From: Euptelea pleiosperma
Lineage: Eukaryota > Streptophyta > Magnoliopsida > Ranunculales > Eupteleaceae
DNA: 64,000 bases
Direction: 5' to 3'
Assembly (NCBI GenBank): GCA_035048495.1
Contig: CM068543.1
Coordinates: forward strand, 32,799,096 to 32,863,095
Part shown: positions 34,150 to 44,760 of the stretch, one piece after another
Layout of the letters: each line of letters opens with the position of its first letter
How positions within the stretch are numbered: position 1 is the first letter of the stretch
The notes under the pieces: generated by a model
What the model saw: only the letters and a program-made list of their open reading frames with translations
Told to the model about the DNA's origin: nothing
Databases searched by the model: none
Made by a program: the position numbers and the translations under genes

Positions 34150-34835
34150 CTAACCCCACTCCCCTCCATCGGAAACTCACTCCTCTCTGTCGTCTTCATC
34201 AGCAAAAGGAGAACGGGGTGTTTCTCTCAACATCTCCGCTTCTCTCTCACTGTCTCCGCCTCCTACCGCTGTCACACATCTCTTTCCCTCATGCCTACAA
34301 CCTTTAACAGGTTGGCTCCTTGCAAGAAGAAGAAGGTGTTGTCTTCGTCTCTCTCTCTCTCTCTTGCTCTCTTGGGTTGGGTTGGGTTCTTCGTTTTAGG
34401 GCTTCTTCACCATGGGATCCCTCAATCCCTAATTTTTTGTTTATTTGAACACCCTTTTTTGTTTCTTTGAAACTCTAATTTCTACTCTGCCTTTGCCCTA
34501 AGAGAAGAGCCAAACCCTGAATCAGATTGATAAGATCGAAGAAGAACAGGCTCTCTTCGCGAGATGCAGCCCAAGATGTCCCCTTCCCTGCCTCTCTATC
34601 CTTTACTAAGACGTCTCTCTATCTCCCCTCCCCGTGCCAATACGTATCTCCCCCTTTCATCATGAAATTGTTAAAAAAGTCAAGCCATTCTCTTCTTCTT
34701 CTTTTCCTTTTCACGGCTTTCGTCCTTAGATTCTAAGAGAGAGTTCCGATCTTCGTTCGAATTCTAGGCAACAACGATGGGCATCATGAATGAGAAGGAG
34801 AACGTCTCTAAATAGCTCAATGCCAGACACAGAAA
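34150..34835 (+). pseudogene. ARF-GAP (AGD5-like) promoter/5'UTR and first exon fragment
   Basis: ATG at 34786 reads MNEKENVSK, stop, LNARHRN. It matches the conserved start of plant AGD5/NEVERSHED-type ARF GTPase-activating proteins, which begins with MNEK and includes NVSK and LNARHRK. A TAG replaces the codon after Lys9, and the splice donor after the RHR codons is AATGTT instead of an AG|GT form. The rest of the ARF-GAP zinc finger (CX2CX16CX2C) is not found downstream, so only exon 1 was carried. The CT-rich stretch upstream would be its 5'UTR/promoter. ORFs at 34038-34470 are low-complexity frames in that stretch. Confidence 0.6.
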
Positions 34836-35279
34836 TGTTCCTTTTTTTTCTTTTATTTTTTTGCCTTTTTTTTTAATTATGTACGAATTTGTGTTATTTT
34901 TTGGTTTGAATCTTTATGGTTTGATCTGTAAATATAGAACCCGAACTTTTTTTTATTGCTTGATTGAATAAATCTATTTTGTAGTAGGAAGAATAATTCT
35001 AAGATTTGGGCTTAATAGTCTATTTCATTTATTCTTTTCCTTGGCCTTTTGGGATTGTTAGATCTTTGACATGGATTCCTGTTTGGTAGAGGGTTCAGAT
35101 TCATTATCAAAATTCATTCTCTCTTTTTTTTGTTTCGTATAATCCATGGATTTGTTCTGTATGTGTGAATCGTAAACTAGGGTTGATTTGGTTCATCTTT
35201 ATCGAGCATGATTGGCGATTATATACTTTGCAATTATCGGTTCATGTGGATCGTAATTTCTTTCGGCATCTACATTCTA

Positions 35280-36750
35280 CTGGTGCAGAGTGAGAATTCC
35301 AAAAAAATAGATATATGGGTTTATTTTAGATTTTTTTTGAGTTTTTTTCCCAAAACTCACAAGGTCTAAGCATAGGCCTAAGCTATTGTCTCAGAAATAG
35401 GGGTTCGAATCAGCACCCCCACCTTGGTAGGCCTACACGTAGTCCCCCTATACTCCCCCAAGGTGGCATCCCTCCACCATCGTGTTCATAACGATCATCG
35501 ATCAAAAGTCGCCAATTGCACTGTAAGGGGCCAGTGCTGTCTTGGTTGCTCCCATATGCAATGTTTGCCTCATCTTTATGTTTTCCTCTTTGAAGCTTCA
35601 TATGGTTGAATAAACTCCCACTCTCTCTCTTTCTTGATATTATTTGTTATATTTATATAAATTTTACTCAAATGAATTGATTAATTTAATTTTTTTGGTC
35701 TTCAGATTGTAGACGACATGAGGCCTCATCCATTGGTTGTGAACATTTTGACTTGGTTTTAGAGGATTGTCTCCACTTGGAAAATACATTGCCATTAAAG
35801 AGCCTAAAAGAATAGAGGAGGTAAAACTATTATAAATTGAAATGTCTTTCATCATGTTTTTATAACATTTTTTTCCATTTCCTGAAATAAAAAATCATAT
35901 GGATTGGTTTGTTTTTACTTGATATAACACGTTTGGCCCAAAAATGGTCCGAAGATCTAATTTTTTTCATTTTTTTTTACGTCTCCTAAGTTGGAAAAAT
36001 ACACTCAAAGGCTGGATTTGGTTCACTATGAAGAAGATGGAAAAGAAAACATATTTTGGGGGAAAATAACTATTCTTTAAAAATATTTTCCAAGAAAAAT
36101 CGAAGATGGTTCCAAATGGAATCCTTTTTCTCCCCACACATCTCTCCCTCTCCACTGCTTTTCCAAACCTATAAAGCTATAGCCTATTTTTTATTTATTT
36201 TTTTGGGTGATTGCAGCTTATCTCCGTCTTTCTAGAAGTGGACAGCGCAGATGTTGGGAGATCAGCTTCAAATTAATTCAGTGTTACTGGAGACACTACC
36301 CAAGTAATCCAATTTTATTTATTTTTTATCCTAATTTTATTATCCGTTCCATGGATTTTTTGTGTTTAAATCACTGGCAGGCATAAACTTTATGATGACA
36401 TCCATTTGCATTCAGGTAATTGCATACAACTTAACTTATACAGTATGAAGGTTGGTATTTTTTTTCTTTTTTCCTTTCCTATTTTATTCTTATAAGTCAA
36501 TGATGATAGGAAGGAATAACATGATTTTTTTTATCCAATTTATTTTGATAAATTTGGGAGCTAATTGGTTTAATATTCCATATATTTCAGCTATTGTTCT
36601 TATCTGTCATCTCTCAAGCATTTGTGAGGATTTTTAGAAAGACAAGCTTAAGCCTTTCTTCAAGGTTGGTCCGATTCCGTTCATTTTGTTTATTACAACC
36701 TTTTAAAAGGTAAAATTTCTTACCGATAGGATGTGTAATGCAATGGGTGC
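35280..36750 (+). other. Exon-like pieces and AT-rich introns, unassigned
   Basis: Several short stretches are flanked by plausible splice sites: TTCAG|ATTGTAGACG..GAGGAG|GTAAAA (35706-35820), a piece reading WTAQMLGDQLQINSVLLETL (~36240-36300), and one reading RHKLYDDIHLHS (~36381-36417) ending CAG|GTAATT. I do not recognise their gene. They may be further captured exons or decayed introns of the fragments on either side. Confidence 0.3.
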
Positions 36751-37014
36751 TGGGTAACAGTTAGCACTAAAAATCAGTGCGTCCTGAATGTTTGGCTCAC
36801 ACCATGGTGGACTTACACACCAAAAATCAGTGTGTCGGTGATTTCTAACCATAGAATTCAAGTACTTTTTAAACATGAGTTGAAGTGCTCAAATCCAGTG
36901 GCTAGGAATCACCAATTGCACTGATTTATGGTGTGTGGGTCCACCAAGGTGTGGGCCAAACAAACGGTGAAAGCAATGGACTGATTGTGGAAGTGAAGTT
37001 GGCTACCCAAGGTT
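36750..37014. mobile_element. Foldback MITE inside the Helitron-like element
   Basis: Arms GTTTGGCTCACACCATGGTG..ACACACCAAAAATCAGTG and its inverted counterpart CACTGATTTATGGTGTGTGG..AAGGTGTGGGCCAAAC enclose a central GTGATTTCTAACC..GGAATCACC stem. Outer ends resemble GGGTAACAGTTAGC / GTTGGCTACCC. Layout and central words (TTTCTAACC, CCAAAAATCAG) match the MITEs at 45.8-50.2 kb. Confidence 0.7.
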
Positions 37015-38560
37015 TTCGGATCTGAATGTGAGCGCACGTGTGTTTCATTTTGATTCCTGTAGAGCAATCTTTAAAAGATGTTTTTTTATTTTAATTCAAT
37101 ATGAACTATAGTCATTGTGTTCTTCAACTCATGTTTAAAATTTCTGAAATTGTATAGTTCAGTCCATTTTTGTAAAAATTATTTCTAGAGTTTTAGTGGG
37201 CAGGCCTACTCATTTCTTTTCTCTCTTCAATGTCTATTTCATGCTGAAAATAAAGGGTTCCAATGATAGTTTCAGGGGACAGATCAGGGTATGCTTCTTT
37301 ATTTGGATATTCCATCACTAGCATTGTGGACTTCAAGCTTTGAAAGTATTTTCACACTATGATGATGATCCTCTCACAAAAGGCTACAATTCTACACCAA
37401 AATTGAAGAAAATGGAATCTTTGAAAGGGGGATTTAAGGGCTGGAAAGGAGCTCTGTTAGTGCTGCAAAATCAGCAAAACAGATCAGCCACTAAATATTA
37501 AAAAACTACGGAAATCTTCTCTTCTTCCTTCATGATTTTTCCTTCTTCATTCCCCATCTCCTTCCTCATTATTTTTGTGTTGTTACCACTTGAATCCAAG
37601 CAAAATTTCATTATTCTAATATCTAAACTAAATCATGTTCAACATCAAGTTATACTCTTTGTGTTGCATCTGAAATTCAACTATGTTTAACACAAAACAC
37701 AGATATGAATCTTCACTCAAATACACCCCATTTTACACCTTTGCACACATAAAAATCTGGGAACACTACCAACCATTTTAGACCATAAATTTTTATCAAA
37801 TTTCAGACCCAAACTATGTCCAAAAATTCACTAAAGCAGGGGCTGATTTACTACCCAAATCAGTCACTTAAACCGACCCATTTACCACTGATTTCATGAC
37901 CCATAATCCCACCTAATATCAGTCCCAAAACCAGCCCCAAGTCTGCATCAAAACCTGAGCATAAAACCAGTCCATTTAACACCCCCAAAACTCATAAAAA
38001 ACATGGAGAAAACAGAGGCTGCGTCTCACCCATTTGCATTCCCTAAAACGACCTACCTGACAAACCGTAGTTCACCCATTTTGCAGTCCGAAACCTACTC
38101 ATCATCATTTTTTACTCCAAAATAGGGACAACACTTCTCATGTTGCAGATCCAGAAGGTTGCCCAACACTCTCCCAACCTGACCCACAAACCGAACCAAA
38201 TCCATTCCGATAAAAGAAAACACATGTGCCCTTCTGTTTGTTTGTTTGGGTTTTTTTTTTTTTTTCTTTTTTTTTTATGTTCTGCCAAATCAAATTGTCC
38301 TCTCCCACTGGCAAGGACGAACTTTGCTTTAACAAAACACAATAACTCTCATTCATAAGCAGAACATGCACCCACATTCTATGAGCTTGCAATTCTTGGG
38401 CAGCGGTGGCAGCAAGAAAGGTTGCAAATTCAGAAACTTAATTGGCAATTCAGCATCACTGATGAGGTATGGTTTGCTATCCTAAGAATATGGTAAGTTT
38501 GATATGTACCATGTTATTTCTCTTCAAACATGCATCTCATATTCTATATGGTATTATCAT
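37015..38560. other. Unassigned sequence inside the Helitron-like element
   Basis: Long intron-like AT-rich DNA with a T-run at ~38250 and no recognisable domain. The ORFs at 38112-38392 on both strands come from T/A-rich and Lys-rich low-complexity sequence. Confidence 0.4.
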
Positions 38561-39385
38561 TGATGTCGTGGGGCTAAATTCTGACGTTGACATTGGAAGA
38601 TGGTTGGATCCAAGGGACATACGTTGTTGGAGGATCAAACTTTGGTTAAAATTTTATCATGTTTCTGCCAGTAAAGCAGTCTATTACTGGGAAACAAAGG
38701 AATCACATCAAACTACAAAGTAAGTTTTCCCTTCATCATATTGGTTGTTGACTCTTTATTAGTAACAACAACATATGTTGGTTACAACAACATATAGGTG
38801 TTGTTGACTATTTATTCTATGTTGTAGATTGATGCTCATATTGGTGGTGTTAATGATATTGCTTTTGCTCATCTTAACAAGCGACACCGTATTGTCACAT
38901 GCGGTGACAGCAAGATGATTAAGGTATCAACTTTGAGGATGATATAACGAAAACTGGGGGTGCTCATGTTGCTCTTTATATGGGATGTTGTAGTTGGACA
39001 CAAATAATATATTTTTGAAGGCCACGAAGCTCCTGTACATTCTGTCTGTCCTCACGATAATGAGGATGTCCAGGTACTTATCATTTAAAGTTGATTTGCT
39101 AGGAGTTTGGTTCTTCTTTAGCAAGTTAGCATGTTCTCATCTTTAGCTAATAGACAGTATGCAAGAAAGCTTAGAGTCCTTATTTTTCCATCATTTTCAC
39201 TTTTATTAGAATCCAACTCAGTTTAGCCTCATGCGCAGTTTATTTTCTCTACTACTATTGAGGTGAAAATTACAGCCTGGATCTATGATTGCTTGGGATC
39301 TAGAATGGATTATGATGCTCCTGGACTTTGGTGCACCACACTGGGATATAGTGCAGAATTTTGTAACTTCTTCTTCTAGAAGCCC
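38560..39385 (+). pseudogene. TOPLESS-type corepressor WD40 exons, fragment
   Basis: Four exon-like blocks follow the WD40 region of TPL/TPR corepressors. (a) ~38565-38719, degraded, VGLNSDVDIGRW, donor AAA|GTAAG. (b) 38828-38923, IDAHIGGVNDIAFAHLNK then RIVTCGDSKMIK, with intact AG acceptor and GT donor. (c) ~38978-39073, WDVVVGHK, stop, YIFEGHEAPVHSVCPH, donor CAG|GTAC. (d) 39239-39380, FIFSTTIEVKITAWIYD, then SRMDYDAPGLWCTT, ending in a stop. TPL proteins bind EAR-motif repressors through an N-terminal LisH/CTLH region and use the WD40 propellers as a scaffold. The N-terminal half is not found here and stops interrupt the frame, so this is a transduced pseudogene fragment. Confidence 0.75.
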
Positions 39386-40122
39386 AAGTTTTGTAGGAGC
39401 AGTCTTGAGGCAACAAGGAGTATGGAGCATGATGTGTACTATGTTGCAAGTGTGTTTTGTAGCTCTGCTACTATTGAATGCTTCACCTATTATTAGGTAG
39501 ACATGTCATATGCATGAGTTGATGGTTAAAAAGAGTGATATGCATCTGTTTAACACGAATAATATTCACATGGTTATAAAAGAGTTATGAAAACTATGGG
39601 TCCATATCCATTCACCAGTGTGCTTTCTCTTTTATTATTTTTCAGACTTTTTATATACATACAAACATATTCATGGAGCAAATACTTTGATCTATCTAGA
39701 ATTGTGATAGGTTATTGATGTTAAAAGAAAGTGAGTGATTATGAGTCCCCATCAAATGTGTTGAGCAATGCAATGTAAGGGAAAAATTCTTGCTGCAGGT
39801 GCTTCCTCATTGTGGCACAGTGAGTGGAATAGAAACTTGCCACGTATACACCAAAGAGACAAAAACTAACCTGACCCAAGTTAACTAATCTGACGTGAGT
39901 TGACTATGCCTTTTTGTTGCGTACGTGGCGTGTTTTTTTTTGACCCACAAGACCAGAATGAGGCACCTGCATTAAAATGTTACCTTCAATTCTTTTAGAG
40001 AACTGACCACTTTGTCATGTTAGCACAATTCTTTTTAATTGGTTTCTACTTTTATCTGAAATTAGGAATTGGGTTTGGGTGCCGAAGGCACCTGATTTTT
40101 GCAAACACTTTGTTGGGGAGTG
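39386..40122 (+). other. Right part of the Helitron-like element, unassigned
   Basis: No recognised exon. Near the end a short hairpin GGTGCC-GAA-GGCACC (40078-40092) precedes the terminal hairpin. Confidence 0.4.
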
Positions 40123-40147
40123 CCGTGGGCACGGGTAATTTACTAGT
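40123..40147 (+). terminator. Helitron 3' end: hairpin plus CTAG
   Basis: Stem CCGTG / CACGG with loop GG, an 8-base spacer, then CTAG followed by host T. In Helitrons this hairpin marks the end of rolling-circle transfer; here the role is inferred from structure. Confidence 0.6.
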
Positions 40148-40989
40148 ATCTAATATATCTTCACATGCACACTGATTATTACTGTGGGTACGGATATAAT
40201 AGAGGTGTGAGATATTATATTATTAGAATTAGGAATAAACCTCTATTAACTATAACTTCAAGTTAGTAATGTTTCTGCCTTCAGTTGATTTCGAAAGTCC
40301 ACTATAATCGACTATTGGCTTCCCAAAGTAAGCTATTGCAACTAAGGAAACATTTACCTCCAAAAACTAGAGTGAAAGTCATCTGTATGGCCCTGTTTAA
40401 GCTTGAAGTCTGAGTCTTATTGCTATAGAAAAGGGCTACCGAGAGTGAAAGATACGAAATAAAAATAAAAATAAAAAGGGTGTAAAAACAGCCAATTTGC
40501 TAGAAAAATTATTATCCATTAGTAAATACATTTGTACAAGAGAGTATGTGAGAACCCAATGAGCTCTAACGGGGATTTTATGGTCGGATACAGGATACCT
40601 TTAGATTATGATTTATATAAGAAATTATCACTGAAATCTATCTTGTACCATAGTTAAAATCAGATCACCTACACTTGTTGATATTACTGTTGATATTTGA
40701 ATCTATGATCACTAGTGGTTTACGACTTGCACTAAATTTGAAAGATTTGATATGATTGATAAAATAAAACTGAACTAATATAATTAGTTTATTTTTATAA
40801 ATAACTCAATTTTAATGCCTATTAAGATTGACTCATGAATTGAAATTTAATATTTTTCTAAATATTATTATCTTGATTTATCATCTTTTCTTGACCTATT
40901 TCAAAAATAGTACTTATTGTGAAAAGGTGTGCTAAGGGACTAAGAAAATGAGCCTACAATTTCAAATTTTCAATAAAATTTATTTCCCT

Positions 40990-41130
40990 GAGTTCAATCG
41001 ATCGGACTACACAGACCAATCGATCGGACCAGTCCAATCGATTGGACAATGCGGATCTCATTTTTATAAAACCCAAAGTGGGTCATTTTCGACTTCAATC
41101 GATCCCTCTGCCTCTTAGACTTCTCCCAAT
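40990..41130. promoter_or_regulatory. CAATCGATCGG/CAATCGATTGG palindromes upstream of the env-like frame
   Basis: CAATCGATCGGAC, CCAATCGATCGGACC, CCAATCGATTGGAC, CAATCGATCC and CCAATCGATCG occur within ~140 bp, just before the env-like frame. The same motif otherwise clusters only in the LTR U3 regions of this family. An internal promoter or enhancer for the downstream ORF is one possible reading. Confidence 0.4.
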
Positions 41131-41284
41131 CGATCGCAAGTGCCCGATCTACTATTTCTTTAGACTTTCGTTGTGAGTTTCTCTTGATTTCTCAAGTTCC
41201 TCACTTCATCTTCTTCGTTGGTTTTTGCGAATTTTTGGTTCAAAATGGGATTTTTCTGGTATTTTGTTTCCTATTATTGTTCTT

Positions 41285-42655
41285 ATGGCGGACAATCACA
41301 GACATCGGAGGACCATTGTTTGCTCTGACGATGAGAGTGATGATGATGAACCTCTTGTGCTTCAAAGTCAATCTCGTGCCAAACGAGAAGGGAGACCGTG
41401 TGCCTCTAGACATCTTGAGAAAGGAGAATCATATCGAGGAATGAGGAGAGCTTGATCTCGAAGTCTATCTGGTCCTACAGAAACTCCTATGGTGAATGTT
41501 CCTATTTCGCCTTTTCTATCTTCTTCAGTTAGGGAACGATTTGCGCATTTCAATATTCATAAATTTACTACTGAGAGAATGGTTGAATTTGGATCAATCA
41601 TGGGATCGTTTGTTCATTCCATTTTCACTTCTAGACAATGGATCCCTACTATGCGTCTAAACTTGCCTTTCTACCCTGTTCTAGTTAAACTGTTTTATGC
41701 CAACATGCATTCCATTTAGTGCGATGACGAGAGTTAGCGTTTGAAACTTATGTCTCTGGGGCTCACTTGACCATTGCCCCCGATCTGATCTCTACCTTGT
41801 TGAGCATTCCTCGTCCATCCACTCCGGATGAGTATCTTCCTCAGACTCGCGACTGACAGAGACTCTCACTGGTCAGTCATTGGATTGGAGATCGTATATT
41901 CATCTTACATCTCTTCTTCCTGATTATCGATTGTTGCACCTGATTTGTGAGTACAACATTGATCCACTTGGCCATGGGGTACAGGTGAACATTGATCGTC
42001 TTCAGTTGCTATATCATCTTGGTACTAGTTTTGTCATTGACCTTCCTAGATTCATGTTTAGAGCCATGGCCAGAGCTGAGAGCAATCTGGCAAATCATCC
42101 CTGTCTTCCTTTTCCTCTTCTTGTGCGTTTTATTCTTCTTCATCTTCATGTACCTATCTCACCATCAGAGGAGGTGTGTGCACCTATGGGACCCATTAGA
42201 CCTTATACTATTCGGAAGAGTATGTCTCAGGTTCGCAAGGTTACTGAAGTCCATTTTGGTTTCAAGGATATCTTTGATGATGACTTGGGAGACGATACAG
42301 AGTCGAGAATACATCATACAGATACAGAAATGCATCCTCCAGAGATGGAACCTTCTTACATGTAGCTCCCCGAGATGCATGCGTCTTATACTTTAGAGTC
42401 TCTTCATCATCAGATGATTGGATTTGATCAGCGACTCAACTCACATGAGGAGCGAACATCATAGAGCTTCCATCATTTAGAGGAGAGACAGGATGCTTGT
42501 TTCGACCGAATGACTGGCACATTGACGGACATGTAGCGTTATATGGAGCATCAGTTCACTATGATGGGCTTTGGACAACATCCACCATTTCCTTCTCCGG
42601 ACCAGCATGATGGTACTAGACCATCTTCTTAGTCTCGCGAGGAGAGATGAGCTTG
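41285..42655 (+). pseudogene. Sirevirus env-like / plant-transposon-domain protein, broken
   Basis: ATG at 41285 reads MADNHRHRRTIVCSDDESDD, an acidic Ser/Asp N-terminus. After a TGA at ~41453 the same frame continues with RERFAHFNIHKFTTERMV and LPFYPVLVKLFYANMHS, which resembles the conserved core of the downstream protein found in Sireviruses and related plant retroelements. The C-terminal part (41880-42362) has DWRSYIHLTSLLPDYRLL and a hydrophobic LVRFILLHLHVPIS stretch, then an acidic Met/His-rich tail. Several stops and frame changes make it non-functional. Whether such proteins act as envelopes is unproven; no clear signal peptide is seen here. Confidence 0.6.
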
Positions 42656-43248
42656 AGTTATCTATTTTTTATTTGTTTTAGATCATCGTACACAGATAAA
42701 CTCAGTTGTTTTGTGGTTATACTCTATATTATTTTCTTGTTGATTTGTCCTAGAGTATAAACCTTTTATCCTATTATATGACATGGTCCTGTTTGCATTT
42801 TTTTTAAATGCACTTGTGTTTCATGATAATATCCTATGTATGTTATTTTTCTACTTATCTCTGTACCTTTGTCATTTAGTGACAAAAAATGGGAGAGAAA
42901 AATCATAGAGGTAAACTAGTAGATGCATGAGATAGGGGGAGAGAAACTTAGGGGAGAAAAATTATATTGAATTATTTATCTAATTTATCTAACTTGTGAT
43001 GTGCATAACTTAACTCACTGCGATGATTAATTTTTTATATATTTCCGCCGATGATATTAAAAGGTATATTTTGATGGCAGAATGTGCAGGAAAAAGATCA
43101 AAACTTTTATTTTATTATCTGTTTGTTATCTCTGAGAGATTTGAGATAGTGAGTGAATCATGTAATAGGGTGGGATTATAAATCTATATTTTTGTTTATC
43201 TTCTATATGATTAAATATTTTTGTCACGGAATTGCCAAATGGGGAGAT
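42656..43248 (+). other. 3' untranslated region and repeated polypurine tracts of second Sirevirus
   Basis: Homologous to 7100-7517. AGGGGGAGAGAAA at ~42934, TTAGGGGAGAAAA at ~42949 and AAATGGGGAGA at 43237-43247 form repeated PPT-like tracts, a recognised Sirevirus feature. The last one abuts the LTR. Confidence 0.65.
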
Positions 43249-44708
43249 TATAAAGAATATTTTCATATTCTAGTTTGGCAAAGATTCATGTGACATAAAA
43301 CATTCATGTAACTTTTCCTATGAGCACCAGTGTAGTGTTGAAGATGTCGTGGTACGCATACTTCACCGACTACATGAAGACTAGAGGACAAAGACAGCAA
43401 GGCTTAGACGATTGACGGCAGAAGTCATTTGAGTAATTGCCCATTTGTCGGTTGTAGATCGTGTAAGCTCACTTAGGAAGGTAAGTGACTTAGTGGCCAT
43501 AGGAATAGGTTTTAAAATGAATAAAATATAATGGTCAAACCTAGTCAAGGACAGACTCGGGTTTAAGTCAAGATTATTGATTTCTGGGAAAGTCCGATAG
43601 ATTGGACTATTTAGGCCAATCGATTAGAGACCTCTGTGAAATCGATTAGGCTCTACGAGACAGAACTTAATTGAAGACCAATTGATTAGAGACCTCTATG
43701 AAATCGATTGGAACTTACGAGACAAAAACTTATTTAAGTCCGATCGATCCATTCATACAAGACCAATCAATTGGACCTAGGGTACAATCGATTGGACTTC
43801 ACACGGATTGAGTCTTTTCAGATTCGAAATTCTAGTTTCCACTTACCCCACTTTCTAAAAGACTTTAGGCTACGAATTCTATAAATATAACTCCTCTCTG
43901 GCTTTACAAAATATACTTCTATACATTGAAATACAAAGAAGAAAGTTTAATTTATCAAGAGTGTCCATTCGAAGAGCAAAAAACCTTTAGTTCTTATAAA
44001 TATTTTGTGAGCTTTTTCTCTTCTAAATCAAAGCCAAAAGCTTGATCCCTTATTCAGCTTAGGTCTTCCACATAGATACTTGACTTATAAGTCTGCGAGT
44101 ACCATTGTGTCTCAGCACTATTTGAGTGACTTAGGGTTTAGGGTGTACTGAATCCTTTTCCTTCAGCAAAGGCTAGAGAGTTGAGAATTAAGATCGGAGT
44201 AGCTGATCGAAGGTAGGTTTGAAGAGTACCAAACTGAACAAGAGGACAATGCTCTTTGGCTAGGAGAGTGCACGTGGATTCGTAGCGTTGATTCAAAAGA
44301 TGTGGACGCATCGGCAGTAGGACTTGGCTAAGGTTGGTAGCTGCATTTGCAATGATGCTGCGTAGGTAAATATTACTTTCCAGTTAGTGATATTTTCTAT
44401 CTGGACGTGGTCCCGTGGTTTTCTTTGGCTAAGGTTTCCACGTAAAAACTCTTTGTCTTGTGGATGTTTGATTATTGTTCCGCTAAATCTCTTGATTATA
44501 TCAAACGACGAGAAGACAATATACCATGGAGGTATATTTGATTTGAGTCGGTTGTGATAATCTTTTTATCAATCACCTAAGGCATGCGAGTTTATCATCT
44601 TACCTTGACCAGTAAACTTATGATAGGTTAGATTAATTTTTGAATAACTTAATCACATCTCCCTTCTAGGTATTTCTGATTAAAGAGAACGGATAAGTTA
44701 TTTTTTCA
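43249..44708 (+). repeat. Sirevirus 3' LTR (1460 bp)
   Basis: Starts TATAAAGAATATTTTC, so the terminal TG has become TA, and ends TTATTTTTTCA. Aligns along its length with the other two LTRs. The palindrome cluster (43590-43800) is present but thinner. TATAAATATAA is at ~43882. Confidence 0.85.
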
Positions 44709-44760
44709 CCATTCAGTCACAAGATTTCAATGGATCGCATCTGTTGTGACCTTCATCCAA
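44709..44760. other. Junction between LTR and LINE remnant
   Basis: Short unassigned stretch after the LTR end. No PBS is present, consistent with a 3' LTR flank. Confidence 0.4.

Larger units (their letters stand above)
33994..40146 (+). mobile_element. Candidate Helitron carrying host gene fragments (6153 bp)
   Basis: Left end: A|TCTATATAACAAAACAC, close to the plant Helitron 5' consensus (TC start, TCTATA..). Right end: hairpin CCGTG-GG-CACGG at 40123-40134, then 8 bases, then CTAG|T at 40143-40147, the Helitron 3' signature. A and T flank it as expected for insertion between A and T without duplication. Outside it, Sirevirus post-pol sequence resumes on the right. No Rep/helicase is visible, so it would be non-autonomous. 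Contents include an ARF-GAP first exon, TOPLESS-like WD40 exons and a MITE. Termini are read by eye; a second copy would be decisive. Confidence 0.65.
40147..44708 (+). mobile_element. Second Sirevirus-like copia, 3' part with env-like ORF and LTR
   Basis: 40227-40640 matches the post-pol region of the first element (6300-6720). An env-like frame follows (41285-42655), then polypurine tracts and the 3' LTR 43249-44708. With the gag fragment at 32986-33690 it is one element that lost pol and was split by the Helitron-like insertion. Everything is in the plus orientation. Confidence 0.75.

Noticed and set aside
34038..34470. Possible small host protein, 89-131 codons
   Set aside because: Low-complexity CT-rich frame directly upstream of the ARF-GAP ATG; better explained as leader/promoter DNA.
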